Under the pieces are notes generated by a model, which saw only the letters and a program-made list of their open reading frames with translations, had not been told where the DNA came from and did not search any database. Position numbers and translations under genes: made by a program. Positions 51,008-60,741 of a stretch of 64,000 nucleotides of DNA are shown here, piece by piece; position 1 is the stretch's first letter; each line of letters begins with the position of its first letter. The DNA comes from SLDF01 sp964537925 (GTDB lineage: Bacteria; Bacteroidota; Bacteroidia; Chitinophagales; Saprospiraceae). The stretch is taken from positions 124,001-188,000 of the forward strand of contig CAZICV010000006.1 of NCBI GenBank assembly GCA_964537925.1, in the 5' to 3' direction.

Positions 51008-53277
51008 TCAGCCCGCAATGTGATGTTGCGCGGTGCATCCAGTACACCGGGTCGCATACTGTATTCACGATTGAACAGGTTCCTGCAGATCAATGCGAGC
51101 CTGAGTCCGGGCAAGAGATCATAAGAGGCCCGTATATCGGCCAGTGTTGTGCCCTGGTTATTGGATGCACGATATTCCTTGAGGCCTGCGACGACCAGTT
51201 CCTCGAGAATGGCATCAATATTTTCCATATAACTGTATCGCCAGAACGCCACGCCCAGTTTCCATCTGCCCGGCCCGGTCTCTATATCTACTTTGAGCGT
51301 ATGCCGAAACCTGTACTTAAGAATATTCCTGCGGGCGGAAGAAGTAAGAGAATCCGCTTCCGAAAAGTCGCGGTACCTGGGATCCAGGTATGTGTATCCC
51401 GCCAGCACCGTAGTCTGCCAGCCGCCTATACTCCCTCCGCCGCTGATATTGAAGTCCAGGCCGCGGATACGCGTCGGACCAACGTTCTGGGACTGGAAAC
51501 CAAACCCTTGCGGCGTAGCCGTGAATACAAACTCCATCATATCGTCGTACTCCTGCCAGAAAACAGCCATGTCCAGGTATCCCATCCATTCGCCCAGCTT
51601 GAGCCCTTGCTTGTATCCCAATTCCGAGGTCCAGCCGGTCTCCGACCGGAGTACCGGGTTGGGGAATACAAATACCGGCCCCAAAGGGGTATTGATAAAT
51701 CGCTCAGCTATCGTGGGATAGCGATATCCCTGTCCGTATGAAGCGCGCAGATAGGTATAGTCAGCCAACTGGTAATTGGCTCCCAGCCGGTATACAGGCC
51801 TGGTCTCTTCGGTAAGTCCGCCGGGTATGACGAAATCGAGGACCCTGTCCGGGCTTCGCTGCGTATTATGCTCCAGCCGCACACCACCGGAGATATTGAA
51901 CCCTTTGAAAAGTGTAAGATCCAACTGAGTATAAGCCGCCAGGTTGGCAGAAGTAAAGAGGGTATCCCCGTACAGTTCCGCTTCGATACGGCTGGACTGC
52001 GTTACTACACCTCCCGTGAGCACAAGCGGGATACGGGAAAACCTCCGCAAAAACTGGTATTCTCCGTAGTATAAGGCCGACCGGTTGGAACGATTTTCAT
52101 TGTTGTTGTTGTCTACTGCATAAAAGCGGCCCAGTACTTTGTGGCGGTTGCCGCTGCGGTCAAACCAGGTCACGTAAGGATCTACCGTGAATCGAAGCCG
52201 GTCACTCACAGACAGCACATTGGGAGCCGGCCTGTACGCTCCTGCTTCTGCATCCTGCCAGAAGAAGAAACTCGAACCTGCGCCACGGTTGATATTGGTC
52301 CGTACCCCGGCAGACAGCCGGTCGTTGAAGCGATATCTCAACTGCGCATTCAGCCGGCCATACCGCTCGAAAGTCTCTTCATTGAAACTCTGCAGGTCCC
52401 TGAACATGCCGCTGAGTACCAGGTCCAGCTTCTGCCACTTCTGTTTGTGCTGCAGGCTGAGTCCTGTCTCGTAAGGGGCTCTCCCCCACCATTTCTTGGC
52501 TGGATCTGCCGGGTCCATATAATGGGTGTAATAAGTGGACACATGCGTCTCAGGGCGCTCGCCCGGGTAAGCTGTAAGTACATTGATCACTCCATTGAGT
52601 GCGGAGGATCCGTAGAGGACAGAAGAAGCGCCCTTTACAATCTCGATCTGCCCTATATTCTCCACCGGAAGGTCATTCCAGTTAGGAAAACCCGCATCTG
52701 CCTGCAATACCGGGATTTCGTCGAGCAACAGCAACACGCGGCTGCCTGCACCGTACGAGTAGCCCGATCCTCCCCTGATATTGGCCTGTCCGTCGATCAC
52801 ATCTACTCCGGGCATTTTCTGCAGGACCTGGTCCAGGGCAGTCGTATTGAGACTCTGTATAAGCTGCGGGCGTATGACTTCCAGCGATACGGTCACTTCA
52901 CCTATCGGGCGCTCATACCTACCGGCACTGATCGTGGTCGTACCGAGGATGTTCTCCTTCTCCGTCATCAGCACTTCGATATCGATCACTGTATCCCGGT
53001 CCAACACCACCTGCCTGGTGTAATTCACATAGCCGATATAGGTAACCAGGAGCTCGGATCTGCCGGGACTGCCTGCAAGCGTGATCTTAAAGCGACCGTC
53101 CTGCCCCGACTCGGTATACTGTCCAGCCAGCTCTATCGTAGCGCCGGGCAGCCCTGATCCCGTACGTGTATCCCTGACAACACCAGTCACCGTCTGTGCG
53201 AGAACGGGAGCAACCGGGATACATATCCAGAGAAGAGCCCAGGCGGCCCGGTACAACGTACGTATTATGCTTTGCAT
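50995..53277 (-). CDS. TonB-dependent outer-membrane receptor
   Basis: The 760-residue receptor has a signal peptide (about 1-27, ending PVLAQ), an N-terminal carboxypeptidase-regulatory-like domain (VTGVVRDTRTGSGLPGATIE), a TonB-plug domain (about 115-225: QKMPGVDVIDGQANIRGGSGYSYG, VEIVKGASSVLYGSSALNG-like), and a C-terminal 22-strand barrel ending SMRPGVLDAPRNITLRADYRF. The plug has a Gly-rich loop as in BtuB/colicin-type receptors. It imports a substrate such as an iron complex or cobalamin; this cannot be told, as no binding protein is nearby. No clean -7 element. Confidence 0.92.
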   Translation of the reverse strand: MQSIIRTLYRAAWALLWICIPVAPVLAQTVTGVVRDTRTGSGLPGATIELAGQYTESGQDGRFKITLAGSPGRSELLVTYIGYVNYTRQVVLDRDTVIDIEVLMTEKENILGTTTISAGRYERPIGEVTVSLEVIRPQLIQSLNTTALDQVLQKMPGVDVIDGQANIRGGSGYSYGAGSRVLLLLDEIPVLQADAGFPNWNDLPVENIGQIEIVKGASSVLYGSSALNGVINVLTAYPGERPETHVSTYYTHYMDPADPAKKWWGRAPYETGLSLQHKQKWQKLDLVLSGMFRDLQSFNEETFERYGRLNAQLRYRFNDRLSAGVRTNINRGAGSSFFFWQDAEAGAYRPAPNVLSVSDRLRFTVDPYVTWFDRSGNRHKVLGRFYAVDNNNNENRSNRSALYYGEYQFLRRFSRIPLVLTGGVVTQSSRIEAELYGDTLFTSANLAAYTQLDLTLFKGFNISGGVRLEHNTQRSPDRVLDFVIPGGLTEETRPVYRLGANYQLADYTYLRASYGQGYRYPTIAERFINTPLGPVFVFPNPVLRSETGWTSELGYKQGLKLGEWMGYLDMAVFWQEYDDMMEFVFTATPQGFGFQSQNVGPTRIRGLDFNISGGGSIGGWQTTVLAGYTYLDPRYRDFSEADSLTSSARRNILKYRFRHTLKVDIETGPGRWKLGVAFWRYSYMENIDAILEELVVAGLKEYRASNNQGTTLADIRASYDLLPGLRLALICRNLFNREYSMRPGVLDAPRNITLRADYRF

Positions 53278-53367
53278 AAGTGTTGATTAAAGTAGGTTCA
53301 AAAATTAGCTACTTAAGTGTAAGTGTACCTAAATTTAACCAACAAAAGTTACTAAACCGACAAGATC

Positions 53368-54189
53368 ATGACGCGCTCTCTACTGTCAGCCCTGGCTATA
53401 ATACTTCTATCCGCTCTATCTCTTCACGCTCAGGTATGTACGCCTGACGAGACATTCCGCGACTCTACGGGAGGTGTTTACCCGGTACCCGTATCGGACG
53501 AAAATCCCGAAGGAGGTATCCAGACTGCAGGGTGTCCCGGCCAGGAGTATTTCTTCAGCTTTACGGTCAAGGTCCCAAAAACTTTTGAGTTCGGTGGCAC
53601 TCCGATCACCGTGACGAGTATCCGCCTAAGAACGGATACACCCATACAAGGTCTGCCAGCCGGTCTGAGCTATGCATGCGCTGCGCCGCCTACATGCACC
53701 ATGCTCGCCGATAGCCTGGGCTGTATCGCGATCACCGGCACTGTAGACGCGTCCGTACAGCCGGGCAATTACCCGCTCACCATATTGATCGACCTGGTGA
53801 CCAGCTTTGGTGCGATCCCTACGCAGTTTCCCAACAGCCTCATAGCTCCTGGAGAATATATCCTGAAAGTAGAAGATTCGGGGTCCGACTATTGCCGGTC
53901 GCTGAGCGTGCATCGTCTGCCGGTCGTACAGGAGGCTGTGCAGGTATTTCCCAACCCGGGGAACGGCGATGTACAATTGAGGCTGGACAACAGCTGGATC
54001 CAGGAAAAAACATCGATCCGCTGGTTTGACGCAATGGGCAGGCAGGTATATGCCCGGGAAGAATACCCGGCAGGCTCCGGAACAGCGACTATTATCTCTA
54101 CCGATCTGTCCCGTCTGCCGGCAGGATGTTACTCTTATGAGGTCAGCAACAGGATACAGCGCAGCACGGGCACATATATCAAGCTCTAA
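53368..54189 (+). CDS. Secreted protein with T9SS sorting domain
   Basis: The 273-residue protein has a signal peptide (about 1-21, ending SLHAQ), a central beta-sandwich-like region (about 25-180) with several Cys, and a C-terminal type A sorting domain (VFPNPGNGDVQLRL ... ending YIKL). It is thus likely T9SS cargo. The central part is not recognised and could be a cell-surface adhesin or a binding module. It lies 90 bp from the TonB receptor gene, in the opposite direction, and converges with the dioxygenase gene. Confidence 0.82.
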   Translation: MTRSLLSALAIILLSALSLHAQVCTPDETFRDSTGGVYPVPVSDENPEGGIQTAGCPGQEYFFSFTVKVPKTFEFGGTPITVTSIRLRTDTPIQGLPAGLSYACAAPPTCTMLADSLGCIAITGTVDASVQPGNYPLTILIDLVTSFGAIPTQFPNSLIAPGEYILKVEDSGSDYCRSLSVHRLPVVQEAVQVFPNPGNGDVQLRLDNSWIQEKTSIRWFDAMGRQVYAREEYPAGSGTATIISTDLSRLPAGCYSYEVSNRIQRSTGTYIKL

Positions 54190-54217
54190 TCTAACCAGAG
54201 ACCGTCGCCAGTACTGG

Positions 54218-55096
54218 TCAGCCGATCCGCACGGAGGTCATAGTAAGTGATCCTGCGACGGCTTTGTCATTGAAAAATGAAATGTCGTCACCAGGCTCCT
54301 GCAGTCCCAGCGTATACAGGAGCGGGAAATAGTGGTCTGTGGTCGGTATGGCCAGGCGTGCGGCCGGACCAAGGTCTTCATAGCGGACCAGTTGCGTATG
54401 TTTTCCCTCCCGGATATACTGCTTGAACAGGGCGTTCATCTCATGCGCCCAGTCGAAACCGTAGTTGTCCTGTTCCATCTTGTCCCAGGCGATCATCCTC
54501 AGGTTATGCACCATGTTGCCGCTACCTATGATCAATACGCCCTTGCGCCGCAGGAACTGCAGCTCCCGGCCAAGCTCATACTGGTAAGACGCCGGTTTGG
54601 TGATATCAATGCTGAGTTGAAGGACGGGTATATCCGCACCCGGGTACATATGACGAACCACCGTCCAGGTGCCGTGATCCAGTCCCCACTCATGATCCAG
54701 GCCGATACTGGTATAAGTCACCGTTGATGCCGTGTCCTTTGCCAGGTCCGCATTGCCGGGAGCCGGGTACTGTACTTCATATAGTGCTTTCGGGAAACCG
54801 CCAAAATCATGTATAGTCTGCGGCTGTGCCATAGCCGTGATCTGCGTCCCCCTGGTCAGCCAGTGCGCGGAAACGCAAAGCACGGCAGAGGGCTCTGGCA
54901 GCTCCCTGCCCAATGCGGCCCACTGCCTGCTGAACGTATTGTCCTCTATACCATTCATGGGGGATCCGTGCCCTATGAACAGCACAGGCATTTTCCTTCC
55001 GCGATCAAGCAGGCCGGACGACAGATACTGCAGACCGGTAAGGCCTGTCAGCCCGAGCGCGCCCAATCCCAGCCTGATGAATTCTTTTCTTTGCAT
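54218..55096 (-). CDS. 4,5-DOPA-dioxygenase-like extradiol ring-cleavage enzyme
   Basis: The 292-residue protein resembles the LigB/YgiD group: PVLFIGHGSPMNGIE, VLCVSAHWLTRGTQI, IHDFGGFPKALYEVQYPAP, GLDHGTWTVVRHMYP and GSGNMVHNLRMIAWD with the His metal ligands. Unusual is an N-terminal hydrophobic stretch of about 30 residues (GLGALGLTGLTGLQYLSSG, with Arg before), a possible signal or Tat-like anchor. The enzyme opens a catechol ring; natural substrate unknown. Monocistronic. Confidence 0.87.
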   Translation of the reverse strand: MQRKEFIRLGLGALGLTGLTGLQYLSSGLLDRGRKMPVLFIGHGSPMNGIEDNTFSRQWAALGRELPEPSAVLCVSAHWLTRGTQITAMAQPQTIHDFGGFPKALYEVQYPAPGNADLAKDTASTVTYTSIGLDHEWGLDHGTWTVVRHMYPGADIPVLQLSIDITKPASYQYELGRELQFLRRKGVLIIGSGNMVHNLRMIAWDKMEQDNYGFDWAHEMNALFKQYIREGKHTQLVRYEDLGPAARLAIPTTDHYFPLLYTLGLQEPGDDISFFNDKAVAGSLTMTSVRIG

Positions 55097-55299
55097 TTGT
55101 ACCGGGTCATTAAGGTATTACAGCGCATTAAACTCATAGCAGTGCACCAGAGTTGCATACAAGACCTTTTATTTGGCTTGTAACATGGCGCCACCTGCCG
55201 GTAAAATCTCCCGGGGAGATAAATGCAGCCTTATACATGCTTTTTATTCATATAAGCTTTTTGCATCTTTGAGCAGAAGATTCAATCCCTGCCACAGTT

Positions 55300-57939
55300 T
55301 TGAAAAAGCCACCTGCCAACGAAGCGACCACGCCGCTCATGCGGCAATACTACCAGGTCAAGGCCAAACACCCGGATGCACTGCTCCTGTTCCGCGTAGG
55401 CGACTTCTATGAGACATTCGGACAGGACGCCGTGAAAGCCTCCAAGGCGCTGGGTATCGTGCTCACACATCGCAACAACGGTTCGGATGATACGGAGCTG
55501 GCCGGCTTCCCATACCACGCCCTGGACAATTACCTGCCCAAACTGGTCAAGGCCGGCTATCGCGTAGCTATATGTGAACAGCTCGAAAAACCGAGCAAAG
55601 AAAAGAAGATCGTCGAAAGAGGCGTCACCGAACTGGTGACACCTGGTGTGGCTATGGATGACAAATTGCTCGATCACACCCGCAACAATTATCTCGCCAG
55701 CGTACATATCGACAAACAGGGCCTGCGGCATGGCATGGCGCTGGCGGATATCTCTACGGGCGAGTTTCTCGTGAGCGAAGGCAGTTCGGCCTATATCGAA
55801 AAACTACTCCAGAGCTTTCAACCTGCGGAAGTCCTTTTCCCGAAATCCCAGCGCCAGCTTTTCGACACGCTCTTTGGAGAAGGACACTATACCTACCCGC
55901 TCGAAGAATGGATCTTCACGACTGACTTTACCCGGCAGCGGCTGCTGGATCACTTCCAGGTACTCACGCTCAAGGGATTTGGTATAGAAGAACTGGACGC
56001 AGCACAGATTGCAGCCGGCACAATCCTCTACTACCTGAGCACTACGGAAAATAAACAGATCCAACAGCTCAACCAGATAAGCCGCATCCATTCCGATGAG
56101 TTTGTCTGGCTGGACAGGTTTACGATCCGCAACCTGGAACTGGTCCATTCGGCTCATGAAAGCGGTACACCGCTGATCGGTATTCTCGACAAGACCACAT
56201 CTCCCATGGGGGCACGCCTGCTTCGCAGATGGGTGCTGCTCCCGCTGACCAGGATCGCGGATATCCGCTCCCGGCAGGATGTAGTGGCTTACTATACGGC
56301 AGAGCCTGACGCCGCCGGTGCACTGCAAAAATATATCCGCCTGATGGGCGACCTGGAACGCCTGATCGCGAAGGTTCCCAGTGCCAGGATCAACCCCCGT
56401 GAAGTCCTGCAGATCCGTAAGGCGCTCGAGGCCATCGGTGAACTCAAACAACTTATATCCGAAGCACAGGTGCCGGAGATCCGGCGTATCGCCGACGGGC
56501 TCAACCCCTGTACACCACTTGCGGCCGAAATAGCCCGCAGTTTGCAGGAAGATGCTCCGCTCCAGCTACATAAGGGAGGTGTGATCGCCGACGCCGTATC
56601 ACCGGAGTTGGATGAGCTACGGCACCTGATCCACCATTCGAAGGAGATACTCGCTTCGATCCAGCAAAAAGAAGCCCAGCGCACAGGCATTACCTCACTC
56701 AAGGTCGGGTTCAACAATGTATTCGGATACTACCTGGAAGTCACTAACAAATACAAAGACCAGGACAGGATACCCGAAGACTGGGTCCGCAAACAGACAC
56801 TGGCTAATGCAGAACGCTATATCACGGATGAACTGAAGCAGCTGGAGGCAAAGATCCTGCATGCCGAAGACAAGATCCAGGAACTTGAACTGGCCCTGTT
56901 CCAGCAACTGGTGGCACAGGTACAATCCTACCTGCAGCCCATCCAGTACGATGCACACCTGGTCGCCCAGCTCGACGTGCTCTTGTCCTTTGCCCAGCAG
57001 GCGACCGAACGCAGCTATACCCGTCCGGAAATAGATGACGGACTCGAAATAGATATACGCGAAGGCCGTCACCCGGTGATAGAGTCCAATCTGCCGCCCG
57101 GCGAGAGCTATGTTCCCAACGATGTATACCTACACAATGAAGATCAACAGGTCCTCCTGATCACAGGGCCCAATATGGCCGGTAAGTCCGCACTGCTCAG
57201 GCAAACGGCACTGATCTGCCTGATGGCACAGATGGGCAGCTTCGTGCCCGCTGCAGCGGCGCGTATCGGAATGGTCGATAAGATATTTACCCGTGTAGGC
57301 GCCTCAGACAATATCTCGTCGGGTGAATCCACCTTCATGGTTGAAATGAACGAGACGGCGTCGATCATGAACAACCTATCGGAACGGAGCCTGATCCTCC
57401 TGGATGAAATCGGCCGGGGCACCAGTACCTACGACGGGATATCGATCGCCTGGGCCATTGCGGAATTCCTGCACAGCAACCCGTTTGCCCGGCCAAAGAC
57501 CCTGTTTGCGACCCATTACCACGAGCTGAACGAGCTCGCCGAAAAATTTCCGCGGATCCGCAACTTCAGCATCGCGACGCGCGAAGCCGGTCAGAAGGTC
57601 GTCTTCCTGCGCAAGCTGGTACCGGGCGGTAGTCAGCATAGTTTCGGTATCCACGTAGCGCGTATGGCCGGTATGCCCCGGACGATCGTAGACCGCGCTT
57701 CAGAGATCCTGCTACACCTCGAGCAGAAGTTTGTCGAGGACAACAAGAGCGCCGTGAAGGCCAGGGCACGTACTTCACTCCAAAGCGTGCAGACCCCGTC
57801 CTACCAACTCAGTGTATTCCAGACCCAGGACCCACAGGCTGAACATGTAGCCAAGCTGATCCGGGAAACGGACCTCAACGGTATGACACCGATCGACTGC
57901 TTCATGAAGCTGCAGGAGTGGAAAGAGTTGCTCAAGTGA
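55300..57939 (+). CDS. mutS: DNA mismatch repair protein MutS
   Basis: MutS recognises mismatches and calls MutL. The 879-residue protein has the mismatch-binding N-domain (LLLFRVGDFYETFGQDA), connector, clamp and the ATPase TGPNMAGKSALLRQTALI with Walker B LILLDEIGRGTSTYDGIS and the signature TFMVEMNETA. No ATG lies at the start; TTG 55300 (MKKPPANEAT) gives the family N-terminus. A CATCTTTG (55264-55271), one mismatch from the -7 element, lies 28 bp upstream. Stop codon lies in a hairpin (57936-57975). Confidence 0.95.
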   Translation: MKKPPANEATTPLMRQYYQVKAKHPDALLLFRVGDFYETFGQDAVKASKALGIVLTHRNNGSDDTELAGFPYHALDNYLPKLVKAGYRVAICEQLEKPSKEKKIVERGVTELVTPGVAMDDKLLDHTRNNYLASVHIDKQGLRHGMALADISTGEFLVSEGSSAYIEKLLQSFQPAEVLFPKSQRQLFDTLFGEGHYTYPLEEWIFTTDFTRQRLLDHFQVLTLKGFGIEELDAAQIAAGTILYYLSTTENKQIQQLNQISRIHSDEFVWLDRFTIRNLELVHSAHESGTPLIGILDKTTSPMGARLLRRWVLLPLTRIADIRSRQDVVAYYTAEPDAAGALQKYIRLMGDLERLIAKVPSARINPREVLQIRKALEAIGELKQLISEAQVPEIRRIADGLNPCTPLAAEIARSLQEDAPLQLHKGGVIADAVSPELDELRHLIHHSKEILASIQQKEAQRTGITSLKVGFNNVFGYYLEVTNKYKDQDRIPEDWVRKQTLANAERYITDELKQLEAKILHAEDKIQELELALFQQLVAQVQSYLQPIQYDAHLVAQLDVLLSFAQQATERSYTRPEIDDGLEIDIREGRHPVIESNLPPGESYVPNDVYLHNEDQQVLLITGPNMAGKSALLRQTALICLMAQMGSFVPAAAARIGMVDKIFTRVGASDNISSGESTFMVEMNETASIMNNLSERSLILLDEIGRGTSTYDGISIAWAIAEFLHSNPFARPKTLFATHYHELNELAEKFPRIRNFSIATREAGQKVVFLRKLVPGGSQHSFGIHVARMAGMPRTIVDRASEILLHLEQKFVEDNKSAVKARARTSLQSVQTPSYQLSVFQTQDPQAEHVAKLIRETDLNGMTPIDCFMKLQEWKELLK

Positions 57940-57975
57940 CTGCTGCCTCCTGCACGAGGAACTTGCAGCAGTCAC
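57936..57975 (+). terminator. Hairpin at the mutS stop codon
   Basis: Perfect 11-bp arms GTGACTGCTGC (57936-57946) and GCAGCAGTCAC (57965-57975) with an 18-nt loop. It covers the mutS stop and lies in front of the convergent M1 peptidase stop; there is no T-run, so a transcript stabiliser is also possible. Confidence 0.45.
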
Positions 57976-57991
57976 CTGGAACCGCGGTATA

Positions 57992-60412
57992 CTATTTCCT
58001 GATCAGTTTGTGCTGACGCTCATTTCCCGACTTGTCCACAGCACCGACAAAATAGACGCCGGACGGCAGATCACGTACTGAGAGATCGAGACGAACCTGT
58101 CCTGGCAGCAGCGGCATTCTTTTCAGCATCTTGCCGTTCATATCTCTCAATACCAGTTCCTGCAGCACGGCGGCGCCGTCTATGGATACGGTAGCGATAT
58201 CTCCGGCGGGATTAGGTGACAAGGTCAGCATAGCCGGACTCTCCTGCATACTGACAGAAGTAGTCGTAAACTCTCCGTTGGCCAGCGCATACTCACCGGG
58301 CAACAGGGTGAGTACCCTCATCTGGCCCTGCCCGTCATTGGCAGCAAACATTCTTTTCTGGTAATTGGGATGCTCGATCCAGTCGGCCGAAGCGTCCTGG
58401 CGATACAACAGGATGAGGCTGTCCTCCCTTGTCTTCACCAGGTCATCGTCAAAACCCGGCGCGGCCGTATATTCAAAGGTTGCTGTGAGCTGGGTATCAT
58501 CCGGTATATGTCCCACTACCCGCCAGTGACGGTTCTTGCCCATACGGATATTGTCCGGGTTGTGTTTAAATCCGTCCGCTCCTGCAAAATGGTGCTCAAT
58601 GTGAATAAAAGCGGGTTCGCTGAGAGCAGCTATATTGACGCTCATGAGCCCCTGCGTGAAAGCATAATTGCCTCTGTCGGTCACACGGTGTGTATTGCCC
58701 AGGAAGCCGGGATTCAACTTGTTGGAGGCATTGAGGATAACCCAGTCCGGCAGGAAAGGTACTTCGACAGAGACCTGTGACTGCGCGCCTCCCAGCCGAA
58801 GATCCGCCGAGAATTCCTGCCCGTCGCGGGTGTAGAAGGTAGCTTCCAGCGGGACATCCTGCATGTACACATCGCGGCCGTAGAGTTTCTGCTCGATATG
58901 AAGCGATACGCGGTAATACCCGCTCTCGGCTTCAGCAAGCATGCTATCTACTTCAAATGTTGGAAAACCAGGGCGGAATATCCAATCCTCAAAAAACTGT
59001 GTCATATCCACACCGGTAGCCGCCGTGAGCTGGTCCCGGAAATCATATGCATCGATATTGCTGTATGCATTGTCGGCGAGTACGGCTTTCATACCGGCGG
59101 AAAACAGGCTGTCGCCCAGGTAAGCACGTATATTATGTATCATCATCGCTCCCTTGTAGTAGGTATGCGTACCGTAAGTCCTGTCCTCCGGCATCGGGCT
59201 GAGCGCACGGAAACCGTCATCATCTACATGAGCGCGACGGAGTACGCGCAGGGAATTGGCCTTGACCTGTGACTGGAAAGCCTCGGAGCCGTCTACATGT
59301 TCTGTGAAGAGATGTGCACCATATTCGGCAGGTCCCTCCTTTATCCACATGTTATGAGAGGTTTTCAGCGTGACGACGTTGCCCCACCAGTGATGGCAAA
59401 GCTCGTGCGCCATGAGACGATTGTCCACCGCGCCACCGGAGATCGAAGCCGCGGGATAGGCTACATTGGTCGGGTGCTCCATAGCGCCCCTTGTCGTGAT
59501 GACATAGCCCACCCGCTCCCATTGATAGGGACCGTACCATTTCTCAAACGCATCCACCGCATCCCCTATCCGGGCAAAAGACCGCTCGAAGTTGTCCAGG
59601 TCGCCCGGACGGGCGATCAGGCGGACAGGGATCTGGCCATACTGTCCTTCGTGGATAAACTCCCTGTGTCCGTAACTGGATACAGCGATACTCGACAGGT
59701 AAGTAGGGATCGGCTGATCCATCCTGTATACAGTCTGCATAAGCCCGTTATCCAGCTCGGTCTCCGACAGGAAAGTGCCTACGCAATAAGCTTTGTGCAC
59801 GGGTGCATGTGTGATCCGGTATTCATAGGTACTGCGCTCTACAAAATTGTCAAAGCAAGGGAACCAGGCCCTACCGTAGTTATGCGGCTGATCATTGAGG
59901 CCGATACCCAGGTTGTATGCATAACCCTCTTCAAAATAAAACCCGCCGAATCCCGACGCGCTGGTCATCGGGCTCCCTCCGTAATATACCTTCACCTCCG
60001 CCGTATCACCGAGTGGCAAAGCCTCCGGGAGCGTTACTTTCAGGAGAGGCCCGGTATGCTCGAAAGCGATCTTCTCATCCAGGTAATACACCGAATCCAC
60101 GGTGAGTACCTCCAGGTCGAGGTTGATATAGTCCAGGTCTTCCATCAAAGTACGGTACCTGACCGTCGTAGCCCCCCGGATCCGTTTTCCTCCGAAATCA
60201 GTCACCTGGAGATCGATGGTATAATGCAGTATATCGAAGGTATCGCTCCGCTCCAATGCTGCCCGAGACTGCGCCAGCTGTTCGGGAGAATAGCGAATGC
60301 CTGCCACTTTACTTTTGACCATATGGCAGCCATAGGGCGGATCATCATATTGCGCCTGGAGCGCGTTCAAACAGAAAAGCGTGCAAAGAAAGAAGTATAC
60401 CGTTTGCTTCAT
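57992..60412 (-). CDS. Secreted M1-family aminopeptidase with T9SS sorting domain
   Basis: The 806-residue protein has a signal peptide (about 1-20), an M1 zinc aminopeptidase domain with the substrate-binding motif GAMEHPTNVAYP and HELCHHWWGN followed 18 residues later by KEGPAEYG, the HExxH(x18)E zinc site, and a C-terminal type A sorting domain (LSPNPAGDIATVSI ... HKLIRK). GAMEH stands in place of the usual GAMEN. It removes N-terminal residues from peptides outside or on the cell surface. ATG 60412; no clean -7 element. Confidence 0.9.
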   Translation of the reverse strand: MKQTVYFFLCTLFCLNALQAQYDDPPYGCHMVKSKVAGIRYSPEQLAQSRAALERSDTFDILHYTIDLQVTDFGGKRIRGATTVRYRTLMEDLDYINLDLEVLTVDSVYYLDEKIAFEHTGPLLKVTLPEALPLGDTAEVKVYYGGSPMTSASGFGGFYFEEGYAYNLGIGLNDQPHNYGRAWFPCFDNFVERSTYEYRITHAPVHKAYCVGTFLSETELDNGLMQTVYRMDQPIPTYLSSIAVSSYGHREFIHEGQYGQIPVRLIARPGDLDNFERSFARIGDAVDAFEKWYGPYQWERVGYVITTRGAMEHPTNVAYPAASISGGAVDNRLMAHELCHHWWGNVVTLKTSHNMWIKEGPAEYGAHLFTEHVDGSEAFQSQVKANSLRVLRRAHVDDDGFRALSPMPEDRTYGTHTYYKGAMMIHNIRAYLGDSLFSAGMKAVLADNAYSNIDAYDFRDQLTAATGVDMTQFFEDWIFRPGFPTFEVDSMLAEAESGYYRVSLHIEQKLYGRDVYMQDVPLEATFYTRDGQEFSADLRLGGAQSQVSVEVPFLPDWVILNASNKLNPGFLGNTHRVTDRGNYAFTQGLMSVNIAALSEPAFIHIEHHFAGADGFKHNPDNIRMGKNRHWRVVGHIPDDTQLTATFEYTAAPGFDDDLVKTREDSLILLYRQDASADWIEHPNYQKRMFAANDGQGQMRVLTLLPGEYALANGEFTTTSVSMQESPAMLTLSPNPAGDIATVSIDGAAVLQELVLRDMNGKMLKRMPLLPGQVRLDLSVRDLPSGVYFVGAVDKSGNERQHKLIRK

Positions 60413-60741
60413 TTGGGCGGTTTTATACTGGCAAAGAATTTAGAATATCCGGATACAATCATTGTATGCTCAAACCTGCCGGAAACACCTGCGGTTGCCG
60501 GACCCGTGAGCCGGAGGAATGAACCTGTCTTATAAAAAGTAAATATAGTCAAAACCGGCGGACAGGAAGCCTCAGCCACAACTCGACCCGGGAAGAAGTC
60601 CCAAACAAAAAAGCCCCGGGGTAAAAACCCCGGGACCTTTAAAGACAACGTTTTTCACACGACCTTGATCGCTTATAAAATTAACATTTTTTTAACTAGA
60701 TGTATCTAATTGTTAAAATTTATTTTTGACGATCCCTGCGT
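60413..60741. other. 329-bp intergenic region with ffh terminator
   Basis: No gene is seen. It holds the ffh terminator (60607-60634), an AT-rich stretch with the palindrome TAGATgtATCTA (60697-60708), and upstream sequence of the M1 peptidase gene in which no exact TAnnTTTG element on the minus strand was found. Confidence 0.65.
60607..60634 (-). terminator. Rho-independent terminator of ffh
   Basis: On the minus strand CCCGGGGT / ACCCCGGG (8 bp, 4-nt loop) is followed by GCTTTTTTG. It lies 108 bp past the ffh stop codon. Confidence 0.78.

Noticed and set aside
59297..60535. Plus-strand open frame of 412 codons opposite the M1 peptidase gene
   Set aside because: The minus strand has a full peptidase domain, signal and sorting domain; the other frame has none.
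60697..60708. TAGATgtATCTA palindrome behind ffh as an operator
   Set aside because: Short, in AT-rich sequence, and not near any start codon; chance is likely.
60721..60728. TATTTTTG on the plus strand upstream of the ffh 3' end
   Set aside because: It would read antisense into ffh, lies in AT-rich sequence where this motif is expected by chance, and has no gene behind it.
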